Shown here one piece after another: positions 1 through 5,389 of a stretch of DNA of 11,597 nt; the stretch's first letter is position 1; the number at the start of each line of letters is the position of its first letter. Position numbers and translations under genes: made by a program. Under the pieces are notes generated by a model, which was given only the letters and a program-made list of their open reading frames with translations, searched no databases and had not been told where the DNA came from. Location: assembly GCA_964443275.1 (NCBI GenBank), contig CAYUCE010000057.1, positions 1 to 11,597 of the forward strand, given 5' to 3'. Source of the DNA: CAYUCE01 sp964443275 (GTDB taxonomy: Bacteria; Bipolaricaulota; Bipolaricaulia; CAYUCE01).

Positions 1-43
1 TCTCATCCCGGAGACAGGGGTTCAAATCCCCTCGGGACCGCCA
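1..43 (+). tRNA. 3' part of a class II tRNA, probably tRNA-Ser (partial)
   Basis: Only the 3' half lies in the window. Positions 1-4 (TCTC) and 11-14 (GAGA) pair as a long variable arm, which marks a class II tRNA (Ser, Leu, Tyr or Sec). The T stem is 16-20 with 28-32, closing the loop TTCAAAT (21-27). The acceptor 3' strand is 33-39, the discriminator base is G40, and CCA (41-43) is encoded. G at the discriminator favours serine over leucine or tyrosine, which normally have A. Selenocysteine tRNA also has G73 and cannot be excluded without the 5' half. The anticodon is outside the window. Confidence 0.85.
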
Positions 44-50
44 GTTTTAT

Positions 51-123
51 ACAGCACTTACCCTATAAATAAAGCATGGTATTGCTTAAGCTACTACTGA
101 TTTTCATCCAAGGTAAGTGCTGT
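51..123 (+). repeat. Palindromic element copy E1 (tRNA-lspA gap)
   Basis: A perfect 12-bp inverted repeat: ACAGCACTTACC (51-62) and GGTAAGTGCTGT (112-123), separated by 49 bases. The loop holds an inner palindrome around GGTATTGCTTAAGC (78-91), also present in copies E2 and E3. Compared with E2-E4, the first arm base is A instead of C and the partner base has changed from G to T, so pairing is kept. The right arm includes AAGG-like sequence and the GTG at 122 that can start lspA, so the element and the gene start overlap. Confidence 0.85.
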
Positions 124-568
124 GCTAATTATGTCATATTTAATTTGGATATTAGGAATACTAATAGTTGATCAATCAACCAAGGCTATAGTGGTAAAGA
201 CTTTGCCCCCCCATCAATCTGTATCGGTAATTCAGGGCTTTCTAAATTTTACTCATGTCAGAAATCCCGGTGGTGCTTTCGGGATACTTCGAAATTATGG
301 ATCTTGGGTAGCTATAGTAACATTAATAATAAGCCTTACACTTATACTTATGTTACTATTTGCAGAATTCAAAGACAGCGTGATGAAAGTTGGCCTGGCG
401 GTAATTGTGGGGGGCGCACTAGGGAATTTAATCGATCGTCTAAGATGGGGCTATGTGATCGATTTTTTTGATTTTTGGATGATCCCCGTCTTCAACCTTG
501 CTGACCTGGCAATAGTAATAGGTACACTGCTAATAATCTTCACCCTCCTAAAGCGGGCTGGTTTCTGA
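122..568 (+). CDS. lspA: Lipoprotein signal peptidase (signal peptidase II)
   Basis: Integral membrane aspartyl protease that cleaves the signal peptide from diacylglyceryl-modified prolipoproteins at the inner membrane. The 148-residue length is usual for the family. Visible family blocks are VDQSTK (16-21), the HVRNPGGAFG box (45-54, normally N-x-GAAFG), GNLIDR (101-106) with catalytic Asp105, and FNLAD (124-128) with catalytic Asp128. Hydrophobic segments at about 4-16, 62-80, 88-104 and 129-143 fit the four-helix topology. The start is ambiguous: GTG at 122 has an AAGG motif (110-113) eight bases upstream, while ATG at 131 removes only three residues. The stop overlaps the tmk start by one base (TGATG), which suggests translational coupling. 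Many bacteria have an RluD-type pseudouridine synthase after lspA; here tmk follows. Confidence 0.96.
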   Translation: MLIMSYLIWILGILIVDQSTKAIVVKTLPPHQSVSVIQGFLNFTHVRNPGGAFGILRNYGSWVAIVTLIISLTLILMLLFAEFKDSVMKVGLAVIVGGALGNLIDRLRWGYVIDFFDFWMIPVFNLADLAIVIGTLLIIFTLLKRAGF

Positions 569-1197
569 TGGGAAGAGGACTCTTTATTGTATTTGAGGGT
601 TTAGATGGAAATGGCAAAACTACCCAGGTTAGACTCCTGCAAAAATACTTGAAAGATAAAGGAAAAGATGTGATATCTACCCGGGAGCCAGGAGGGACCC
701 CGGTGGGTGAGGAGATAAGGGAAATTCTTTCCAATAAAGACTACTCTATTTCTCCACTGACCGAGCTTTTTCTTTTCGAAGCTGCCCGGGCCCAGCTTAC
801 TAGGGGAGTTATTAAGCCTGCACTTGCCCAGGGTAAAATCGTTATTGCTGATCGCTACTATATATCTAGCCTGGCCTATCAAGGCTACGGAAGAGGTATC
901 GATATAGGATTTGTAAATAAAGTAAACAAGCTGGCCACGGAAGATCTAGAGCCGGATATTTGCTTTTATCTGGACATCCCTCCCCGAGTTGGCCTTGCCC
1001 GTAAAAATAGGGAGGAGATGCCCCTTTTTTCTCCCCGCATGGAAAGGGAAGCCATCCAATTCTACCAGCGAGTAAGGGAAGGTTATAAAAGAGAGATTCA
1101 ACAAAATAAACGAGCGGTTTCCCTAAATGCAAGGCTTTCCCCACAAGAGATTTCTGGCCAGGTAACCAAGATTTTGAAGGAAAAGTTTGATCTTTGA
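568..1197 (+). CDS. tmk: Thymidylate kinase (dTMP kinase)
   Basis: Cytosolic kinase that phosphorylates dTMP to dTDP with ATP, needed by both the de novo and salvage routes to dTTP. The 209 residues are typical. The P-loop is GLDGNGKT (11-18). The TREPGGT substrate loop is at 38-44, a variant EAARAQL helix at 71-77, and the DRYYISSLAYQG block at 95-106. The lid region at about 141-157 carries arginine and lysine residues while the P-loop lacks the arginine seen in human-type enzymes, which fits the bacterial (type II) arrangement. Translation starts at an ATG overlapping the lspA stop, so lspA and tmk form one unit. Family assignment is secure. Confidence 0.97.
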   Translation: MGRGLFIVFEGLDGNGKTTQVRLLQKYLKDKGKDVISTREPGGTPVGEEIREILSNKDYSISPLTELFLFEAARAQLTRGVIKPALAQGKIVIADRYYISSLAYQGYGRGIDIGFVNKVNKLATEDLEPDICFYLDIPPRVGLARKNREEMPLFSPRMEREAIQFYQRVREGYKREIQQNKRAVSLNARLSPQEISGQVTKILKEKFDL

Positions 1198-1216
1198 CTT
1201 AAAAGTTAGCTATACT
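1187..1216 (+). promoter_or_regulatory. Candidate sigma-70-type promoter for dnaN
   Basis: TTGATC (1187-1192) and TATACT (1211-1216) are separated by 18 bases. The predicted transcription start is near 1223, at the left edge of palindromic element E2, so the element would form the 5' leader of dnaN. The -35 box lies in the last codons of tmk. This is read from consensus only. Confidence 0.5.
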
Positions 1217-1221
1217 ATGGG

Positions 1222-1306
1222 CCAGCGCTCCAGCACTCACTTTTATGACACATGATATTGCTTAAAGCAATACCCGATACATCTAAAGTGAGTGCTGGAG
1301 TACTGG
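1222..1306 (+). repeat. Palindromic element copy E2 (dnaN leader)
   Basis: A perfect 16-bp inverted repeat, CTCCAGCACTCACTTT (1228-1243) with its complement at 1285-1300. After a 2x2 mismatch it extends by four more pairs, CCAG (1222-1225) with CTGG (1303-1306). The 41-base loop holds a perfect inner palindrome TATTGCTT-A-AAGCAATA (1256-1272). The dnaN ribosome-binding site begins one base after the outer stem. Relative to E3 the arm has C/G in place of T/A at the ninth position on both sides. Confidence 0.9.
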
Positions 1307-1319
1307 AGAAGGTGATCTA

Positions 1320-2450
1320 ATGAAGTTCTCTTGCACAAAGGAGGATTTTCTATTCGGAGTTAGAACCGTAGGTAAGGCTTTGGGATCCACAAGCAATATG
1401 CCCATACTCTCCGGAATAAAGATGGAAATAGAAAAAAATTTACTCTATCTTTATGCCACGGATTTGCAAAAATTCATACGCTGCCCTGTCCCCCTTAAAG
1501 ATACGGCAGGAGAAAGCGAAAGCTTGGTCCTCGATGGGAATATCTTGTCCAAAATAATTTCCAGATTACCGGAAGCTGATGTTAAGTTAACTAAAATTGA
1601 GGATAGAAACATGGTGGAGCTTACCTGTATGGGTACCACTTTTGATCTTTTCTTACTTCCCGCTGAAGATTATCCGGAAATTCCAAGTTTACCAACAGAT
1701 CCTATCTGCCAGGTGAGTGCCAAAGAACTGAAAAGAGGACTCGACCATACAACCTTTGCCGCTTTGTCGGCCAAAGAAACCTCCCGGCTTAATTTGACCG
1801 GGGTGGATATGGTATTTGAACCTGAAAAGTTCAAGATGGTAGCCACTAACGGCTATCGATTAGCATTAACAGAAATCAACAAAAAGACCTCATTGGAAGG
1901 TGAATACTTGATAAGCTCGGATGCCCTGTCCAGCCTGAATCAAATACTTCCCGCAAATGACAGTCCGGCAGAAATCTACCACCAGGACGACCAGATGTTC
2001 TTTAAATTTGAGGACATAATATTTAGTGTCAAACAGATAGAAGAGGAATATCCCGATTTTAAACGGGTTATTCCTACGGAAAGTGAAATAGGCCTATGGT
2101 TAGAAAAGGAGCCGTTTCTAGCTGCCTTGGAAAGAGCTGAAATTATGGCCTCTGAAGAGTCAGGGGCGGTGGTCTTAGAAGCAGATGAGGGAAGCGCTGA
2201 TCTAAAGATAACCAGTTCCTCCTCGGAGAGGGGAGAAGCTGAAGAAATTTGCAAATTGGAAAAGCCGGGGAAGAAAATCAACATCTCCTTCCGGGCCCGG
2301 TATCTAATCGATGCCCTAAAAAAGATGAGCTCCCCGCTGGTAACTTTTTGGTTAAACGATCAGGACCGGGCGGGCCTTATCGAGCCGGCGGGGGATACGG
2401 AAGAAGACGAAGGTTTCATATACGTTTGTATGCCCATAAGGATGGATTGA
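1320..2450 (+). CDS. dnaN: DNA polymerase III beta subunit (sliding clamp)
   Basis: Ring-shaped dimer that encircles DNA and gives the replicative polymerase processivity. The 376 residues fit three clamp domains. The N terminus (MKFSCTKEDF, then MPILSGI and ATDLQ) matches domain 1. ATNGYRLA (175-182) is the domain 2 hallmark, with Asn177 where most clamps have Asp. EEEYPDFKRVIP introduces domain 3, and the C-terminal YVCMPIRM block closes the fold. The acidic DTEEDEGF stretch just before that block is slightly extended. The start is well supported by AGAAGG (1307-1312) seven bases upstream. dnaN usually follows dnaA at the origin; here it follows lspA-tmk and has its own candidate promoter. 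It is bracketed by palindromic elements E2 and E3, and its stop is immediately followed by E3. Confidence 0.96.
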   Translation: MKFSCTKEDFLFGVRTVGKALGSTSNMPILSGIKMEIEKNLLYLYATDLQKFIRCPVPLKDTAGESESLVLDGNILSKIISRLPEADVKLTKIEDRNMVELTCMGTTFDLFLLPAEDYPEIPSLPTDPICQVSAKELKRGLDHTTFAALSAKETSRLNLTGVDMVFEPEKFKMVATNGYRLALTEINKKTSLEGEYLISSDALSSLNQILPANDSPAEIYHQDDQMFFKFEDIIFSVKQIEEEYPDFKRVIPTESEIGLWLEKEPFLAALERAEIMASEESGAVVLEADEGSADLKITSSSSERGEAEEICKLEKPGKKINISFRARYLIDALKKMSSPLVTFWLNDQDRAGLIEPAGDTEEDEGFIYVCMPIRMD

Positions 2451-2451
2451 C

Positions 2452-2520
2452 CCAGCACTTACTTTACATGAATCGGGTATTGCTTAGAGCTATACTGGGT
2501 TTATCAAAAGTAAGTGCTGG
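2452..2520 (+). repeat. Palindromic element copy E3 (between convergent dnaN and nth)
   Basis: A perfect 14-bp inverted repeat, CCAGCACTTACTTT (2452-2465) with its complement at 2507-2520, enclosing a 41-base loop. The loop carries the inner core GGGTATTGCTTAGAGC (2475-2490) with near-palindromic flanks. The left arm starts one base after the dnaN stop. The right arm is inside nth and encodes its last residues. Its position between convergent genes would suit a two-way terminator, but there is no long T run, and the other copies lie in gene leaders. Confidence 0.88.
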
Positions 2521-3124
2521 ATGGACAATGCTCTTCAATAACGCAAGTATCACATTCGGGATTTTGTGCCGTACAAATTGCCCTTCCGTGATCCTTAAAT
2601 ATCCAGGGTAAGATTTTCCAGTAAGCCTTAGGGACGATTTCCTCTAGGTCTTTCTCTATCTTATTTGCGTTCTTCTCCTCCTCGGTAAGTCCCAGCCTAT
2701 AAGATAACCTAATCACGTGGGTATCCACCACTATCCCTAAAACTTTTCCAAAGGCATTTGTAAGGATGGCGTTGGCCGTCTTCTTGCCTACCCCAGGAAG
2801 TTCGGTTAGTTCATCGATAGTCTGCGGCACATGACCATCGTATTCATCTCGTAAGATTTGGGCGCTTTTCCTTATATACTTGGCCTTATTTTTGCTAAAG
2901 GAAATCTTATTGATTTCGCTCTGTAAATTTGCCAGGTCAGCCCCCGCATAATCCTTAACCGTTTTATATTTTTTAAACAGACTTTCAATAACTTCATTTA
3001 CCACTTCGTCCCGGGTCCGTGCAGACAAGATAGCTGCCACCAAAAGCTGAAGGGGACTGTTAAAATTAAGATAATATTGAGCATCCGGGTAGGTCTCTTT
3101 CAAAACGTCCAAAATTTTTACCAC
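2504..3124 (-). CDS. nth: Endonuclease III (DNA glycosylase/AP lyase)
   Basis: Base-excision-repair enzyme that removes oxidised pyrimidines and cleaves the abasic site. The 206 residues are typical. The helix-hairpin-helix LPGVGKKTAN (109-118) carries catalytic Lys115, and the VDTHV segment carries Asp134. The [4Fe-4S] loop has Cys184, Cys191, Cys194 and Cys200 with spacing C-x6-C-x2-C-x5-C. The segment LSARTRDE (33-40) has Arg where the E. coli enzyme has the base-flipping Gln. The start is GTG at 3124 with GGTGA seven bases upstream. It lies 41 bases downstream of ftsZ on the same strand, so it is probably co-transcribed. The final residues SSTYF come from the arm of palindromic element E3. 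Confidence 0.95.
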   Translation of the reverse strand: MVKILDVLKETYPDAQYYLNFNSPLQLLVAAILSARTRDEVVNEVIESLFKKYKTVKDYAGADLANLQSEINKISFSKNKAKYIRKSAQILRDEYDGHVPQTIDELTELPGVGKKTANAILTNAFGKVLGIVVDTHVIRLSYRLGLTEEEKNANKIEKDLEEIVPKAYWKILPWIFKDHGRAICTAQNPECDTCVIEEHCPSSTYF

Positions 3125-3165
3125 CCTTTTCTCACCAGATTTGGAAATTATGAATCACCTCGATT

Positions 3166-4287
3166 TTAATTTTTATCGTCCTTATTCTTGCGACCTCTCC
3201 TTAAGAAGGCAGGAATATCCAAATTTTCCTCTTGGTTTCCCTCAATCTCTGGCTCCTTTTTTTTAATGGTGGTTATGGGTTCTTCCTCCTCGATTTTTTC
3301 GGGAAAATCACCGGCGATCACTGTAACTTCCGCCCTGTCCTTTAAATCCTCCTTTATAACCGTGCCAAATACCACCTCACCTTCACTGGAAGCAAGTTCC
3401 TGAATACGGACCGCGGCTTCATTTACCTCTCCTAACTTAAGATCCTGCCCTCCGGTGATGTTTATCAACATTCTCCTAGCCCCTTGTATAGAACCCCCTT
3501 CAACCAAAGGATTAGTGGTAGCGGCCTGAGCAGCCTGATTTACTTTGCCGGTCCCTTGGCCAGTTCCAAAACCTAGATGACAGGTACCCGCTCCTCTCAT
3601 CACGTTTTCTATATCTACAAAGTCCAAATTAATCAACCCGGGCACGGTTATTAGCTCGGAAACCCCCCCTACCCCTTGATGTAATATTTCATCCGCCATT
3701 TCAAAGGATTTGGCCATAGATAAGTTGGGAGGAGCATTTTCCAAAAGCTTGTCGTTGGAGATAATGATTAAGGCATCCACACAGCTTCTTAGTGTATCAA
3801 TACCTCTTTTTGCTCTATCCCTTCTGATCTTCCCTTCAAATTCAAAGGGTTTAGTAACAATGCCGATAGTTAAAATACCTTCCTCTTGGGCTAGCCGGGC
3901 CATAACTGGTGAAGAACCAGTGCCCGTGCCCCCTCCCATTCCAGCAGTTATGAAAACCAAATTCACACCACTTAGAATCTCCTCAAATCGCCTACTTTCA
4001 TCTTCCGCTGCCTCCCTACCTTTTTGAACATCTCCCCCGGTCCCTCTTCCTTTGGTTAGATCCTTTCCAATCTGGATAACCTCATCGGCCTTGGACATAT
4101 CCAGCACCTGCGTATCTGTATCCACCGCCACCAACTTGGCCCCCACCAACCCTTTATTCACCATGCGATTGACCGCGTTCACTCCCCCATCGCCCACTCC
4201 AATTACCATCAGCTTAGAGGTTCCGGATGGGAAGCCGGTGCGTTTGACCTTTTCTCTCTTGGATAGGTTCAACTTTAAATCGGCCAA
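3166..4287 (-). CDS. ftsZ: Cell division protein FtsZ, divergent
   Basis: Tubulin-like GTPase that polymerises into the division ring. The 373 residues contain the tubulin signature GGGTGTG (118-124), NTD-like VDTDTQVL (55-62), the catalytic T7 loop NLDFVD (220-225) with Asp222 and Asp225, and the C-terminal peptide DIPAFLRR (357-364) that contacts FtsA-like partners. Unusual points are Asp33 in the first glycine loop (GVGDGGVNAV) and GRGTGGDVQKG (80-90) in the T3 loop, normally GAGANPE-like. There is also a short acidic linker of about 30 residues. The start is TTG at 4287: an in-frame TAA lies two codons upstream, and AGGTGAG (4299-4305) is a somewhat distant ribosome-binding site. No ftsA, ftsQ or mur gene is adjacent; nth follows in the same direction. 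Confidence 0.95.
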   Translation of the reverse strand: MADLKLNLSKREKVKRTGFPSGTSKLMVIGVGDGGVNAVNRMVNKGLVGAKLVAVDTDTQVLDMSKADEVIQIGKDLTKGRGTGGDVQKGREAAEDESRRFEEILSGVNLVFITAGMGGGTGTGSSPVMARLAQEEGILTIGIVTKPFEFEGKIRRDRAKRGIDTLRSCVDALIIISNDKLLENAPPNLSMAKSFEMADEILHQGVGGVSELITVPGLINLDFVDIENVMRGAGTCHLGFGTGQGTGKVNQAAQAATTNPLVEGGSIQGARRMLINITGGQDLKLGEVNEAAVRIQELASSEGEVVFGTVIKEDLKDRAEVTVIAGDFPEKIEEEEPITTIKKKEPEIEGNQEENLDIPAFLRRGRKNKDDKN

Positions 4288-4395
4288 TTTTTAAAATTCT
4301 CACCTGGTAATCGAATTAAGAAATTCTCCTACCTCTTTAGCCCGTCCGCTTCAGCCACTAACAGACAAAATTAACTCTACAAATAGCCCAACTGA

Positions 4396-4424
4396 AGTAT
4401 AAATAGTGATAATTATATTGTCAA
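4396..4424 (-). promoter_or_regulatory. Promoter of ftsZ-nth
   Basis: On the - strand a perfect TTGACA (complement of 4419-4424) and TATACT (complement of 4396-4401) are separated by exactly 17 bases. Transcription would begin near 4389, giving a leader of about 100 bases before the ftsZ TTG. This is the best promoter match I found in the window. Confidence 0.75.
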
Positions 4425-4460
4425 ATACAAAATTCTGAAGATATTGATCGGCCCTTTCCT

Positions 4461-4489
4461 TTGGATACATTTCACTGGATTGGTATACT
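4461..4489 (+). promoter_or_regulatory. Candidate promoter of tatD
   Basis: TTGGAT (4461-4466) and TATACT (4484-4489) are separated by 17 bases. A second TATACT at 4497-4502 has no good -35 box. Transcription from either would start just before or at element E4, so that element would lie in the tatD leader RNA. Confidence 0.5.
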
Positions 4490-4505
4490 TACTGACTATA
4501 CTAAG

Positions 4506-4550
4506 CCAGCACTCATTTGAGGAAAATTACTTGGCTCAAATGAGTACTGG
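4506..4550 (+). repeat. Palindromic element copy E4, short form (tatD leader)
   Basis: The arms are CCAGCACTCATTTGAG (4506-4521) and CTCAAATGAGTACTGG (4535-4550), pairing at 15 of 16 positions with one C/A mismatch. The loop is only 13 bases. The first ten bases match the E2 arm, while the inner part differs (ATTTGAG instead of ACTTT) and is matched by the opposite arm. The TATTGCTTARAGC core of E1-E3 is missing. Confidence 0.8.
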
Positions 4551-4606
4551 ACCAAACCCTGTGTTAAGTGGAAAGCTGTAAGATAAAAACCGATAGGCGG
4601 ATTTAA

Positions 4607-5362
4607 ATGCTTTATGATACTCATGCTCATCTGGATATGAAACAATTTGATAAAGACCGCCAGCAGGTGATTCAACGGGCTCGAAAAGATCAAATAGAGG
4701 TCATTACGGTGGGAGTCGACCTTAAATCTAGCCAAGAAGCGGTAAAACTGGCAGATGAGCATAAACTTTACTGCGGGGTGGGGATCCACCCTCACGAAGC
4801 TAAAGGTTACAAAAAAACGGCCAAAGCTATGGCCCAACTTGAGGATATGATAAGAAAAAACAAAAGAGTAGTAGCCATTGGGGAAATCGGTCTTGACTAC
4901 TATCGGAATTATTCACCTTCCGAAGATCAAAAGCGGACCTTTAAAGCCCAGCTTAAGCTTGCAGAAAGACTAACTTTACCGGTGATTGTTCATAACCGGG
5001 ATGCTGATGAAGATGTTTACACTATACTTAAAAATTTCGATTTGACCGGGGTCATCCATAGTTTCTTTGGCCACCTAAATCTGGGGGAAAAATTTATACA
5101 AATGGGCTTTTACTTGGGAATCAGCGGGCCGATCACCTTTCCCAACGCCGGACATAGAAAGGCAGTCAAAAAGCTGCCCTTCGAACGCCTGTTAGTGGAG
5201 ACGGATTGTCCATATTTAACACCGGTCCCACACCGAGGAAAGCGCAACGAACCGGCTTATGTAAAATATGTGGCGGAAGAGATAGCAAAATTGAAAGGTA
5301 TCAAGCTAGAGGAAGTAGAGGAGCAAACTACCGCCAATGCGAAAAAAATATTTGAATTATAA
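4607..5362 (+). CDS. tatD: TatD family metal-dependent hydrolase (DNase)
   Basis: TIM-barrel metallohydrolase of the TatD/YcfH family, known as a 3'-5' exonuclease and D-aminoacyl-tRNA-deacylase-like group. The 251 residues are typical. Likely metal ligands are all present: His6 and His8 (THAHLD), Glu93 (IGEIGLDYYR), His129 (VIVHNRDAD), His151 and Asp200 (VETDCPYLTP). The segment IHSFFG replaces the more common IHCFSG. The ATG at 4607 gives exactly the short N terminus expected before HAHLD; its ribosome-binding site is weak. In many bacteria tatD lies near tmk and holB; here it is separate, diverging from ftsZ and converging on pus10 with 27 bases between the stops. The exact substrate is not shown by sequence. 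Confidence 0.95.
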   Translation: MLYDTHAHLDMKQFDKDRQQVIQRARKDQIEVITVGVDLKSSQEAVKLADEHKLYCGVGIHPHEAKGYKKTAKAMAQLEDMIRKNKRVVAIGEIGLDYYRNYSPSEDQKRTFKAQLKLAERLTLPVIVHNRDADEDVYTILKNFDLTGVIHSFFGHLNLGEKFIQMGFYLGISGPITFPNAGHRKAVKKLPFERLLVETDCPYLTPVPHRGKRNEPAYVKYVAEEIAKLKGIKLEEVEEQTTANAKKIFEL

Positions 5363-5389
5363 ACTTAGATCAGACTGCTTGCTTTTAAA

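Larger units (their letters stand above)
4288..4606. other. Divergent intergenic region between ftsZ and tatD
   Basis: This 319-base stretch holds no convincing gene. From left to right it contains the ftsZ ribosome-binding site, a consensus-quality ftsZ promoter on the - strand (4396-4424), a candidate tatD promoter on the + strand (4461-4489) with a second TATACT at 4497-4502, and palindromic element E4 (4506-4550). The last 56 bases before the tatD ATG carry only a weak AGGCGG ribosome-binding site. Confidence 0.7.

Noticed and set aside
51..2520. Palindromic elements as integron attC sites or CRISPR repeats
   Set aside because: There are no GTTRRRY-type core sites, no integrase, no regular spacers and no cas genes. 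Spacing between copies is gene-sized and irregular.
2452..2520. E3 as a standard Rho-independent terminator
   Set aside because: The stem lacks a following T run on both strands and has a 41-base loop. A role in ending transcription remains possible but is not shown.
2249..2611. Plus-strand open frame overlapping the dnaN end, E3 and nth
   Set aside because: It runs through two well-supported genes in other frames and has no domain.
4496..4837. Minus-strand open frame of 113 codons across E4 and the tatD start
   Set aside because: It overlaps tatD, has no recognisable domain, and tatD has all family motifs. It is a shadow frame.
5363..5389. Terminator between convergent tatD and pus10
   Set aside because: The 27 bases between the stops contain no stem-loop.
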